The notes beneath the pieces are model-generated. The model was given only the letters and a program-made list of their open reading frames with translations. It was not told the DNA's origin and made no database searches. Positions 55,800-63,051 of a DNA stretch of 64,000 nucleotides are shown in pieces. The DNA is taken from positions 1 through 64,000 of the forward strand of contig CALXSF010000003.1 in assembly GCA_944391055.1 (NCBI GenBank), in the 5' to 3' direction. How positions within the stretch are numbered: the first letter of the stretch is position 1; each line of letters starts with the position of its first letter. The DNA is from an uncultured Kiritimatiellota bacterium (GTDB lineage: Bacteria > Verrucomicrobiota > Kiritimatiellia > RFP12 > DVOR01). The position numbers and the translations under genes were made by a program.

Positions 55800-55828
55800 T
55801 TGCGCGCGGGGGCGGGATTTGCTATCCT
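55800..55828 (+). promoter_or_regulatory. tRNA operon promoter
   Basis: TTGCGC (55800-55805) and TATCCT (55823-55828) with a 17-base spacer, preceded by an A-run, about 20 bases before the first tRNA. Confidence 0.6.
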
Positions 55829-55848
55829 ATGCAGCGTTTTCCCGATGT

Positions 55849-55924
55849 GGCGGGTTAGCTCAGTCGGTAGAGCAGCGGAATCATAATCCGCGTGTCGGGG
55901 GTTCGATCCCCTCACCCGCTACCA
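55849..55924 (+). tRNA. tRNA-Met (anticodon CAT)
   Basis: A 76-base cloverleaf with encoded CCA. The acceptor GGCGGGT pairs with ACCCGCT (terminal G-U). The D stem is GCTC/GAGC, the anticodon stem GCGGA/TCCGC with loop ATCATAA, and the T arm GGGGG-TTCGATC-CCCTC. The paired 1-72 position and the closeness to common elongator sequences favour elongator Met over initiator; a lysidine-modified Ile tRNA is less likely. Confidence 0.93.
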
Positions 55925-55942
55925 ACGAGGGGAACACAGCGA

Positions 55943-56017
55943 TCCGAAGTGGCGCAGTGGTAGCGCAGGTGACTGTTAATCACTTGGTCGCAGGTTCGAA
56001 TCCTGCCTTCGGAGCCA
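55943..56017 (+). tRNA. tRNA-Asn (anticodon GTT)
   Basis: A 75-base cloverleaf with encoded CCA. The acceptor is TCCGAAG/CTTCGGA, the anticodon loop CTGTTAA, and the discriminator base is G as usual for Asn. It lies 18 bases after tRNA-Met, in the same transcript. Confidence 0.97.
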
Positions 56018-56022
56018 TCTTG

Positions 56023-56059
56023 CCGCCGCAAGTCAGTCGACTTGCGGCGGTTTTTATTT
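56023..56059 (+). terminator. tRNA operon terminator
   Basis: A 12-bp perfect stem (56023-56034 with 56039-56050) with an AGTC loop, followed by TTTTTATTT. The T-tract overlaps the convergent sulfatase stop codon. Confidence 0.92.
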
Positions 56060-57484
56060 CGCCGCGAGGGGGTCGCCCGTGCGGCGCATCCGCGCCAGGA
56101 GGGTCTGGCGGAGGGCGGTGAGGCGTTGGGCGTGGGCGGGGTCTTGGGCGAGGTCGCGGCGTTCGAGGGGGTCGGCGCGGAGGTCGAAGAGGAGTTCGCG
56201 GAAGGGTTTGCCTTTGCCTTGGGCGAGGCGGATGAGCTTCCAGTCGCCTTGGCGGAGGGTGCGCCAGTGGGTGCGGTAGGCGGTGTGGAGGGCGTCGCGG
56301 AAGGGGGCGTCGGGGTCGGCGCCGGGTCGGAGGAGGGGGGTGAAGGAGCGGAAGGCGCAGGTTGGGTCGTCGCGCAGGCCGGCGAGGTCCAGGAGGGTGG
56401 GGCGGAGGTCTTGGAGGTAGACGAGGGCGCGGCGGGTCTGGCCTTGGGGGATGCCGGGGCCGGCGAGGATGAGGGGGACCTTGATGCTGTACTCGAAGGG
56501 ATTTTGCTTGCCCATGAAGCCGTGCCGGCCGACGGCCAGGCCGTTGTCGGAGGCGAAGGCGACGAGGGTGTTCTCGGTGAGGCCGGCGCGGTCGAGGGCG
56601 TCGAGGACGCGGCCGATCTGGGCGTCGAGGTAGGTGACGAGGGCGTAGTATTCGGAGCGGTGGGTGCGGATGGCGCGGGGGGTGCGGGGGGTTGGGGCGA
56701 GGCGTTCGTCGCGGAGGGTGGGGGGCGAGCCGAGGGCGGCGGCGCCGGGGAAGGCGGGCTGGAAATCCTCGGGGAGGGCGAGCGCGTCGGGTGGGTAGAG
56801 GGCCTGATATTCGGCGGGGGCTTGGCGGGGGTCGTGGGGGGCGTTGAAGGCGACGTAGGCGAAGAAGGGGCGGTCTTTGGGCGCGGACCGGAGGTAGTCG
56901 ACGGCGTCGTCGGCGGTGACGGCGGCCCAGTGGCGGCCGCCCGTCCAGTGGCCGGGTCGGGAGGCGTCGCTGGGGCTCCAGGGGTCGGGCGCGCCTTCCT
57001 TGGGGCGGAGGTAGGCGGCCTCGCAGGTGGGGGGCATGCCGGGGCGGACGTGGCGGACGCGGTCGAAGCAGCGCGCGGGGTCGGCGTTGACGTGCCATTT
57101 GCCGGTGAGGAAGGTGGCGTAGCCGCCGTCGCGCCAGAGGCGGGGCCAGAGGGGGGCGGCCTCGAGGGCGGCGCGGTTTTTCTCCAGCGGCTGGGCGTCC
57201 CAGAGGAAGCGGCCGGTGTTGAGCATGGTACGGCTGGCGACGCAGATGGCGCCGTGCCAGCCGCCGGGGTTGTAGCAGTTGAGGAAGGCGGTGCCGCGCG
57301 CGGCCAGGCGGTCGAGGTTCGGCGTGAGGATGGCGGGGTTGCCGAGGGCGTGGAGGGTGTCGCAGGCTTGGTCGTCGGTGAGCAGGAGGAGGACGTTGGG
57401 GCGGCGCGCGGGGGGCTCGCCGGCGCGGACGGCGCAGGCGGCGGCGAGGCTGGCGAGGAAGGCTCTTCGGGTGCAGGCTGGCAT
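56054..57484 (-). CDS. Tat-exported type I sulfatase
   Basis: A 476-residue formylglycine sulfatase. TRRAFLASLAAACAVRAG at the N-terminus fits a twin-arginine signal. NVLLLLTDDQ supplies the first metal-binding Asp pair. Cys81 in CVASR is the residue converted to formylglycine; the motif is C-x-A-x-R rather than C-x-P-x-R. LTGKWHVN, then FASDNGLAVGRHGFMGK, give the other active-site and metal residues. It most resembles iduronate-2-sulfatase- and choline-sulfatase-like enzymes, acting in the periplasm on sulfated glycans. It would complement the heparinase-family/GH20 pair at 19673-23409. The upstream region carries AAAGGAA eight bases before the start and a GTTTGGAAA motif shared with that operon. 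The maturase is not in the window. Confidence 0.92.
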   Translation of the reverse strand: MPACTRRAFLASLAAACAVRAGEPPARRPNVLLLLTDDQACDTLHALGNPAILTPNLDRLAARGTAFLNCYNPGGWHGAICVASRTMLNTGRFLWDAQPLEKNRAALEAAPLWPRLWRDGGYATFLTGKWHVNADPARCFDRVRHVRPGMPPTCEAAYLRPKEGAPDPWSPSDASRPGHWTGGRHWAAVTADDAVDYLRSAPKDRPFFAYVAFNAPHDPRQAPAEYQALYPPDALALPEDFQPAFPGAAALGSPPTLRDERLAPTPRTPRAIRTHRSEYYALVTYLDAQIGRVLDALDRAGLTENTLVAFASDNGLAVGRHGFMGKQNPFEYSIKVPLILAGPGIPQGQTRRALVYLQDLRPTLLDLAGLRDDPTCAFRSFTPLLRPGADPDAPFRDALHTAYRTHWRTLRQGDWKLIRLAQGKGKPFRELLFDLRADPLERRDLAQDPAHAQRLTALRQTLLARMRRTGDPLAAK

Positions 57485-57616
57485 TGGCGGGTTCCTTTCT
57501 GGTTTCCAAACGTATGTTAGCGCAATCGCCGTCCCGCGGCCATGGGGCGCGGCCCCGCCGTCTGCGCCGCATACGGCAGGACGCGGCGGGGGCGGCCTCC
57601 GAGTCCCGCGAGGGGG

Positions 57617-57652
57617 CAAAAAAAGGCCCCCGGCCGGGCTGCGGTCGGGGGC
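57617..57652 (-). terminator. Terminator of the rpsL-rpsG operon
   Basis: On the minus strand an 11-bp GC stem with one mismatch and a five-base loop is followed by seven Us, 26 bases after the rpsG stop. Confidence 0.88.
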
Positions 57653-57678
57653 TTTTCGTTCGCGCGTTTGGCGCGGGC

Positions 57679-58146
57679 TCAGAAGGCGTAGTGGGCGAAG
57701 GCTTTGTTGGCCTGGGCCATCTTGTGGGTGTCGTCGCGCTTCTTGAGGACGTTGCCGGTGTTGTTGTAGGCGTCGATGAGCTCGAGGGCGACGGCGCGGG
57801 GCATGGGCACGCCGCGGCGGGAGGAGGCGTACTGCGCCATCCAGCGGAGGGCGAGGGCCAGCTGGCGGCCGGGGCGGATCTCCACGGGGACGGGATAGGT
57901 GGCGCCGCCCACGCGGCGGCTCTTGACCTCGACTTTGGGCTTCATGTTGTTGATGGCCGCGTCCATCACCTCGAGGGGATCCTTGCCGGTCTCCTTGGCC
58001 AGTTCCTCGATGGCGCCGTAGACGATGCGCTCGGCGGTCGTCTTCTTGCCGGACTTCATGAGGGTGCGGATGACTTTGGCGACGAGCTCGCTGTTGAAGC
58101 GGGGGTCGGTCTGGTGGACGCGTTTGATGGCCTGACGACGTCTCAT
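57679..58146 (-). CDS. rpsG: 30S ribosomal protein S7
   Basis: A 155-residue S7, normal length. MRRRQAIKRVHQTDPRFNS begins the family N-terminus, which binds 16S rRNA; VGGATYPVPVEIRPGRQLAL is the hallmark loop, and KKRDDTHKMAQANKAFAHYAF the C-terminus. S7 organises assembly of the 30S head. It follows rpsL by 14 bases. The usual next genes of the str operon (fusA, tuf) are absent: a terminator and the sulfatase gene follow instead. Confidence 0.98.
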   Translation of the reverse strand: MRRRQAIKRVHQTDPRFNSELVAKVIRTLMKSGKKTTAERIVYGAIEELAKETGKDPLEVMDAAINNMKPKVEVKSRRVGGATYPVPVEIRPGRQLALALRWMAQYASSRRGVPMPRAVALELIDAYNNTGNVLKKRDDTHKMAQANKAFAHYAF

Positions 58147-58160
58147 GGTGCGGTGCCTCC

Positions 58161-58553
58161 TTACTTCTTCTTGCCTTGGGCGGCGGCATCCTTCTTGACG
58201 CCGTACTTGGAGCGGGAACGCCCGCGGCCGTTGACGCCGAGGCTGTCGAGGGCACCGCGGATGATGTGGTAGCGCACGCCGGGGAGGTCGGCCACGCGGC
58301 CGCCGCGGACGAGGACCACGGAGTGTTCCTGGAGGTTGTGGCCCTCGCCGGGGATGTAGGCGGTGACCTCGTAGCCGGAGGTGAGGCGCACGCGGGCGAC
58401 CTTACGCAACGCGGAGTTCGGCTTCTTCGGGGTTTGGGTCTTGACGACGGTGCAGACGCCGCGGCGCTGGGGGCAGCCCACGAGCGCGGGGGATTTGCTC
58501 TTCTTGCGCTGCGGGGTGCGGCCCTTGCGCACAAGCTGATTGATGGTAGGCAT
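58161..58553 (-). CDS. rpsL: 30S ribosomal protein S12
   Basis: A 130-residue S12. [11 protein letters not shown] opens the protein. The decoding-centre loop [11 protein letters not shown] keeps the Lys associated with streptomycin sensitivity. The second loop has [11 protein letters not shown] and the [14 protein letters not shown] block follows. The C-terminus is Lys-rich. The start at 58553 has AAGGA upstream; the frame is open further upstream but that part is leader. First gene of the operon, with a ~130-base leader. Confidence 0.98.
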   Translation of the reverse strand: MPTINQLVRKGRTPQRKKSKSPALVGCPQRRGVCTVVKTQTPKKPNSALRKVARVRLTSGYEVTAYIPGEGHNLQEHSVVLVRGGRVADLPGVRYHIIRGALDSLGVNGRGRSRSKYGVKKDAAAQGKKK

Positions 58554-58687
58554 TCGTTCGCTTCCTTGGATGGATGCTCGGAGTTCGTTTTCTTCTTCTG
58601 GCCAAAGCCTTGGGACGGGGCTCTCGTCCTCCTGCGACCAAGGCCTCGCTACCTGCCTTGGGGGCTTTGCGCCGATTCGTTCCACCA

Positions 58688-58716
58688 CGATAACACAAGG
58701 GGTCATCGGGTGTCAA
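58688..58716 (-). promoter_or_regulatory. rpsL-rpsG promoter
   Basis: A consensus TTGACA (58711-58716) and TTATCG (58688-58693), 17 bases apart, with TGTG before the -10. The ~130-base leader contains the hairpin 58639-58644/58655-58660, a possible site for S7- or S12-type autoregulation. Confidence 0.75.
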
Positions 58717-58724
58717 GCGGGGGT

Positions 58725-58762
58725 GCGGCCCCGCGCGGCGCCGGGGGGCGCGGCGGGGCCGC
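58725..58762 (-). terminator. GC hairpin after rpmB, possible weak terminator
   Basis: 10-bp perfect arms (58725-58734 with 58753-58762) start seven bases after the rpmB stop. There is no U-tract, so it may only protect the 3' end or act with Rho. Confidence 0.4.
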
Positions 58763-58769
58763 GGGCCGG

Positions 58770-59000
58770 TCAGGCCTTGGTCACGCGCCCGGCCTTGATG
58801 CAGGCGGCGCAGACGGTCATGTGGCAGGTGGTGCCGTTGGGCGTGCGCACGTGGACGTTGCGCAGGTTGGGGACGAAGCGGCGCTTCGTGACACCCGTGG
58901 TGTGCAGGCCGATGCCGCCCTTGGCCTTCTCGAGGCCGTGGCGGACGATGCGGTTGCCGACGATCGGCTTCTTGCCGCAGACTTCGCAGATTCGGGACAT
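58770..59000 (-). CDS. rpmB: 50S ribosomal protein L28, zinc-binding form
   Basis: A 76-residue L28. CEVCGKKP near the start and CHMTVCAACIKAG at the C-terminus provide the four Cys of the zinc-ribbon (C+) form. GNRIVRHG and KRRFVPNLRNVHV are family signatures. AAGGAGT precedes the start. The gene lies 31 bases after obg on the same strand, an unusual neighbour, and probably belongs to that transcript. Confidence 0.96.
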   Translation of the reverse strand: MSRICEVCGKKPIVGNRIVRHGLEKAKGGIGLHTTGVTKRRFVPNLRNVHVRTPNGTTCHMTVCAACIKAGRVTKA

Positions 59001-59031
59001 GATTGACTCCTTGGTGTTAGATGGGTTTGTC

Positions 59032-60135
59032 TTAGGGTTTCAGGAACGTGGCCCTGCGGAGGCGCTCCGGGGAGACCTCGCCGTGGTCGGCCCCGAGCGT
59101 CTCGGGGAGGGGGCCGGCGGGGCGGCCTTTGGGCGTGGGGGCGAGGGCGCGGCGCAGGGCCTCGCGGACGGCCTCCAGGCCGGGGCGGCCCTCGGCGGCG
59201 AGCGAGAGGCGCAGGGGCTCGAAGCCGAGCGCGGCGGCGGCCTCCGGGTAGCGCGCCTGGGCGGCGGGCTCGTCCATCTTGTTGGCGATGACCAGCGCGG
59301 GGCGGGCGGCGAGCGCGGCGTCGTAGCGCTCCACCTCGGCGCGGAGCACCTGGTAGGCGCGCTCGGCCGGGTTTTCCTCGTCGGCCATGTCCAGCACGTA
59401 GACGAGCATCCGCGAGCGGGAGATGTGCCGCAGGAAGGTCAGCCCCAGCCCGACGCCCTCGGCCGCGCCCTCGATGATGCCCGGGATGTCGGCCACGCGC
59501 AGCGTGGCGTAGTCCGGGTATTCCACGGTGCCCACGATGGGGTGGAGCGTGGTGAAGGGGTAGTTCGCGATCTTGGGCCGGGCCGCGCTGAGCGCCGCCA
59601 GGAGCGAGGACTTGCCGGCGTTGGGGAAGCCGACGAGCCCCGCGTCCGCGATGGTCTTCAGCTCCAGGCGCGCCGTGAAGGCCTCGCCCTCCGCGCCGGG
59701 GATGAACTTCTCGGGCGCCTGGTTGGTGGCGCTCTTGAAGTGGACGTTGCCCCAGCCGCCGCGGCCGCCGCGCGCCAGCACGAGCCGCTGCCCGTGCTCG
59801 AGCACCTCGCCCAGCCAGGCGCCGGTCTCGGCGTTGTAGGCCTCGGTGCCGCAGGGGACGTCGACGACCAGATCCTTGCCGTTGCGCCCGTGCATCTTCT
59901 GGCCCGACCCGGCGACGCCGTCCTCGGCGAAGAGGCGGGGCTCGTAGAAGACGCGCAGGAGGCTGTCGGCATGGGTGCTCGCGCGGAGCACGACGTCGCC
60001 GCCGCGCCCGCCGTCGCCGCCGTCCGGGCCGCCCTCGGGCACGTGGGATTCGCGGCGGAAGCTCCCGCTCCCGTCGCCCCCGCGCCCCGCGCGCACCTCG
60101 GCCGTCGCCGAGTCCACGAACACCCTGGCCTTCAT
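59032..60135 (-). CDS. obg: Obg-family ribosome-associated GTPase
   Basis: A 367-residue GTPase. The Gly-rich Obg fold fills residues 1-160 (FRRESHVPEGGPDGGDGGRGGD). The G domain follows: G1 GFPNAGKSS at 169-177, G2 NYPFTTLHP, G3 DIPGIIEGA and G4 NKMD. The C-terminal ~40 residues are short and lack a recognisable OCT domain. Obg acts in late 50S assembly and stress control. It is 18 bases after rpmA, the classic rplU-rpmA-obg order. Confidence 0.97.
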   Translation of the reverse strand: MKARVFVDSATAEVRAGRGGDGSGSFRRESHVPEGGPDGGDGGRGGDVVLRASTHADSLLRVFYEPRLFAEDGVAGSGQKMHGRNGKDLVVDVPCGTEAYNAETGAWLGEVLEHGQRLVLARGGRGGWGNVHFKSATNQAPEKFIPGAEGEAFTARLELKTIADAGLVGFPNAGKSSLLAALSAARPKIANYPFTTLHPIVGTVEYPDYATLRVADIPGIIEGAAEGVGLGLTFLRHISRSRMLVYVLDMADEENPAERAYQVLRAEVERYDAALAARPALVIANKMDEPAAQARYPEAAAALGFEPLRLSLAAEGRPGLEAVREALRRALAPTPKGRPAGPLPETLGADHGEVSPERLRRATFLKP

Positions 60136-60153
60136 CCCTGATCCCTGGGGTGG

Positions 60154-60396
60154 TTACTCGGGCCGCTCCGACGGCACGACCGTCACGACCTTGCCGTCCT
60201 TCTGAAACGCCACCGTGCCTTCGACGAGGGCGAAGAGGGTGTAGTCGCGCCCGCAGCCCACGTTGCGGCCGGGGGCGAACTTGGTGCCGCGCTGGCGGAC
60301 CAGGATTTCGCCCGCCTTCACATACTGGCCGGCATAGCGCTTGACGCCGAGGCGCTTCGCGTTGCTGTCGCGGCCGTTACCGGTGCTTCCTGCCAT
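60154..60396 (-). CDS. rpmA: 50S ribosomal protein L27, short N-terminal tail
   Basis: An 80-residue L27: [19 protein letters not shown], then [25 protein letters not shown]. Against the E. coli protein (MAHKKAGGSTRNGRDS) the start [11 protein letters not shown] lacks five residues of the tail that reaches the peptidyl-transferase centre. AAAGGAAG seven bases before the ATG, and no earlier in-frame start codon, support the short form. There is no Firmicutes-type cleavable leader. It lies 20 bases after rplU. Confidence 0.96.
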   Translation of the reverse strand: MAGSTGNGRDSNAKRLGVKRYAGQYVKAGEILVRQRGTKFAPGRNVGCGRDYTLFALVEGTVAFQKDGKVVTVVPSERPE

Positions 60397-60416
60397 GGCA
60401 AACTTCCTTTCTTCGC

Positions 60417-60731
60417 TTAGGCGATGGACTTGATCTTCAGCACCGTCAGCTCCTGGCGGTGGCCCACGCGGCGCTCGTAGCCTTTGCGGCGGTTCTTGCG
60501 GAAATGGATCAGCTTGTCGCCGCGCTTGTGCCCGAGCACCGTCGCCACGACCTTGGCGCCTTCCACCGTCGGCATGCCGATCTTCAGTTCGTCGCCCGTG
60601 TTCAGGGCCAACACGCCCGTCAGCTCAATGTCCGACCCAGGCTCCTCGGCCATCCGGTTCACCTCGATCACCGCGCCGACGGTCACGCGGCACTGCGTGC
60701 CACCGGCCTCCACGACTGCGTATGCTTCCAT
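60417..60731 (-). CDS. rplU: 50S ribosomal protein L21
   Basis: A 104-residue L21: [19 protein letters not shown] at the start, [27 protein letters not shown] at the end, the rRNA-binding basic segment. The ATG at 60731 has AGAGGAAG upstream. The longer open frame reaching 60872 runs through the leader and promoter and is not coding. Confidence 0.97.
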   Translation of the reverse strand: MEAYAVVEAGGTQCRVTVGAVIEVNRMAEEPGSDIELTGVLALNTGDELKIGMPTVEGAKVVATVLGHKRGDKLIHFRKNRRKGYERRVGHRQELTVLKIKSIA

Positions 60732-60794
60732 AATCTTCCTCTGGATTGGGTTGAAATCCGTCTTCGCCGCCCCTTTGGCGACGAAAGTCCGCAT

Positions 60795-60824
60795 ACAATA
60801 GCACACCCCCTCGCGCCGCGTCAA
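60795..60824 (-). promoter_or_regulatory. rplU-rpmA-obg promoter
   Basis: TTGACG (60819-60824) and TATTGT (60795-60800), 18-base spacer, with TGC before the -10 and an A-run upstream of the -35. Leader about 57 bases. Confidence 0.7.
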
Positions 60825-60917
60825 CAATTTTTCGCGGGGACGGCCTCGCGAAAAGTCGCAACACATTCTCACTCGTTCACAAACTGTGCGCGGGCGCGCG
60901 CCTCCCCTGCGTCATAA

Positions 60918-61052
60918 GTGCGCATTCCGCTTGGCGCGGTCGGCGCGGCGGCGGTGGGCATCCTTGTCATGGGCGAGGCGGCGACCTTCGCGCGGCTGGC
61001 GGGCGTGGGGCTCATCCTGGCCGGCATCGTGACGCTGAGGTTGGCGCATTGA
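60918..61052 (+). pseudogene. Remnant of an SMR-type (EmrE/QacE/SugE) multidrug transporter
   Basis: Reading to a stop at 61050-61052 gives IPLGAVGAAAVGILVMGEA, then ATFARLAGVGLILAGIVTLRLAH. This matches the C-terminal half of small multidrug resistance pumps, including the GILV-x-GE loop and the last transmembrane helix (LAGVGLILAGIVTL). An in-frame stop at 60915-60917 closes it upstream, the first two helices and the active-site Glu are missing, and IPLG joins directly to GAVG where functional proteins have about nine more residues (AYAVWAGI-like). It is a decayed gene with an internal deletion, on the strand opposite to its neighbours. Confidence 0.75.
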
Positions 61053-61066
61053 GGGGCGGCCGCGCG

Positions 61067-62077
61067 TCAGCCCTCGACGATGGGCGCGCCGCCGAGGAGG
61101 AGATCCCCGCGGTAGAAGGCGCAGTATTGGCCGGGGGTGACGAGGGCCTGGGGGCGCTCGGGGAGGACGCGCCCGTCGGCGTGGACGACGCAGGCGAAGG
61201 GCGGGTGATGGTAGCGGGTGACGGCCTGGCAGCGGAGCGGGAAGGCGGGGGGGACGAGCCAGTTGGGGGGCGCGACGCGGAAGGCGGGGACGAGCAGCGC
61301 CTCGCGGGGCCCGAGGGTGAGGGTGTTGCGCGCGCGGTCGAAGGCGATGGCGTAGGCGCGGCCCCCGGTGGCCACGCCGAGGCCGCGGCGTTGCCCGCGG
61401 GTGTGGTTGGCGAGCCCGGCGTGGCGGCCGATGACGCGGCCGGCGGGGTCGAGGATGTCGCCGGGGCGGGCGGTCTCGGGGTGGCGGCGGCGGAGCTCGG
61501 GGCGATAGTCGCCGCCGGGGAGGAAGCAGACGTCCTGGCTGCCGGAGGCGAGGCGCCCCTCGGGGATGGGGAGGGCCCAGCGGCGGGCGAGGGCGACGAC
61601 CTGGGCGCGGCCAAGCCCGGCGAGGGGGAGGAGGAGGCCGCGGAGGGCGGCGGGGGGCAGGGCGCAGAGGAAGTAGGTCTGGTCCTTGGCGCCGTCGGGG
61701 TGGCGGCGGAGGGTGCGCGCGCCGGTGGCAGGGTCGATGGCGTGCGCGGCGTAGTGGCCGGTGGCGAGGGGCTGGCCGACGGCGCGGCGCAGGAGGCCGA
61801 ACTTGACGAGGGGGTTGCAGCGGCAGCAGGGATTGGGGGTGAGCCCGGCGGCGTAGGCGGCGTAGAAGGGGGCGACGACGAGGCGCTCGAAGTCGGCGCG
61901 CGCGTCGAGGAGGCGGAGGGGGACGCCGAGGGCGTCGGCGAGGGCCGGGACGGCGGGGTCGGGCTCGGGGGCCTGGGTCAGGAGGTGCCAGGCCTCGACG
62001 CGGTGGCCGCGGGCCTGGAGGAGGCGGACGCAGACGGCGGAGTCGACGCCGCCGGAGAAGGCGACGGCCACGTTCAT
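61067..62077 (-). CDS. mnmA: tRNA-specific 2-thiouridylase
   Basis: A 336-residue MnmA. The ATP pyrophosphatase P-loop is SGGVDS at residues 8-13. The catalytic Cys pair is Cys87 in NPCCRCN and Cys184 in GSQDVCFLPGGDY. GAKDQTYFLCAL and HAGLANHTRGQRRGLG are further signatures. It thiolates U34 of Lys, Glu and Gln tRNAs with sulfur from a Tus or IscS relay. At 336 residues it is ~30 shorter than the E. coli enzyme, mainly between the P-loop and first Cys. The start shares ATGA with the stop of the HAD-like gene, so translation is coupled. Confidence 0.95.
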   Translation of the reverse strand: MNVAVAFSGGVDSAVCVRLLQARGHRVEAWHLLTQAPEPDPAVPALADALGVPLRLLDARADFERLVVAPFYAAYAAGLTPNPCCRCNPLVKFGLLRRAVGQPLATGHYAAHAIDPATGARTLRRHPDGAKDQTYFLCALPPAALRGLLLPLAGLGRAQVVALARRWALPIPEGRLASGSQDVCFLPGGDYRPELRRRHPETARPGDILDPAGRVIGRHAGLANHTRGQRRGLGVATGGRAYAIAFDRARNTLTLGPREALLVPAFRVAPPNWLVPPAFPLRCQAVTRYHHPPFACVVHADGRVLPERPQALVTPGQYCAFYRGDLLLGGAPIVEG

Positions 62078-63051
62078 TCGAGGGGGAGCTCCAGTTGGCC
62101 GGAGATCATCATCTTGTGCGCGCCGGCGCCGTCGGAGGTGTCGTAGACGCAGAACTTGACGGCGGGGAAGCGGCGCAGGAGGTCGCGCTCGATGTAGTCG
62201 CGCACGGCGGCGACATTGTGGGGGTCGTCGTCGGAGAAGCCGATGGAGATGGGGCGGCGGAGGGCGGCCATGCCGGTGCTCTCCAGGATGTGGGTGAGGT
62301 GGTCGACGAAGTCCTGGATGGCGAAGCGCTTGCGGCCCTCCTGGGTGGTGATCTGGGGGGCCTCGGCGGCGAGGCGGCGGTCGAAGGCGGGGGAGGTGAT
62401 GGCGTGGTAGCGGTTGAGGGAGAGGTAACGGCGGAGGACGGCGGTCTGCGAGGGGAAGGTCTGCACGTGGTCGAAGCAATAGGAATAGCCGCGCAGGTTG
62501 ATGAGCATGACCTCGCGCTCGACGGGGGTGAGGACGCGCTCGATGAAGCGCTCCACGCCCTGGCGGAGGGTCTCGGAGGCGTGGCCCCGGGCGGTGACGA
62601 TGGCGAAGAGGCGGCCCTCGACGAGCGTCTTGCGGAAGGTCGCGAAGCTGGGCGGCGGGCGGCGGCGCCCCTCGGCGATGGCGTCGAGGGCGCGCTCGAG
62701 ATCCTCCATGAAGCCGCCGCCCCCGAGCGGGGTGCGGGCGTCCTGGAACTCGACGAAGGCGAGCTCGCGGCGGCCTTGCGGGTAGCGATAGCGCGCGGTG
62801 TCCTTGCGGATGACGCTGAAGGTGGCGGTGGAGCAGACGTGGGGCACCCAGCGGCCGTGGCTGAGGCGCTCCATGTGGATGCGCGTGGGCATGCAGAGGA
62901 CGTTGTCGTCCCAGTCGAAGACGTAATACTTCAGGTCGCGCCCGCGGACCGACTCGTTGACCCAGACGCCGTCGACGAAGGCGAGCCTGGCGCCCTCGAA
63001 GCGCGCGAGGGCCTCGTCGAGCGGGGAGGGGGCGTGGGGGCGCGGCGTCAC
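62074..63051 (-). CDS. HAD-superfamily phosphatase-like protein, unassigned
   Basis: A 325-residue protein. YYVFDWDDNVLCMPTRI gives HAD motif I with Asp46 and Asp48; FAIVTARGH supplies the motif II Thr; and ISIGFSDDDPHNV the acidic motif IV. A cap-like helical insert lies between motifs II and IV. The substrate is unknown. The GTG start at 63051 overlaps the agmatinase stop (GTGA) and its own stop overlaps mnmA (ATGA), so it is locked between a polyamine gene and a tRNA-modification gene. No ATG lies near the N-terminus; the next in-frame one (residue 54) would remove motif I, which supports GTG. Confidence 0.8.
   Translation of the reverse strand: MTPRPHAPSPLDEALARFEGARLAFVDGVWVNESVRGRDLKYYVFDWDDNVLCMPTRIHMERLSHGRWVPHVCSTATFSVIRKDTARYRYPQGRRELAFVEFQDARTPLGGGGFMEDLERALDAIAEGRRRPPPSFATFRKTLVEGRLFAIVTARGHASETLRQGVERFIERVLTPVEREVMLINLRGYSYCFDHVQTFPSQTAVLRRYLSLNRYHAITSPAFDRRLAAEAPQITTQEGRKRFAIQDFVDHLTHILESTGMAALRRPISIGFSDDDPHNVAAVRDYIERDLLRRFPAVKFCVYDTSDGAGAHKMMISGQLELPLE

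Noticed and set aside
60732..60872. Upstream extension of rplU to 60872
   Set aside because: It would run through the promoter, the extra residues do not match L21, and the ATG at 60731 has a proper ribosome site.
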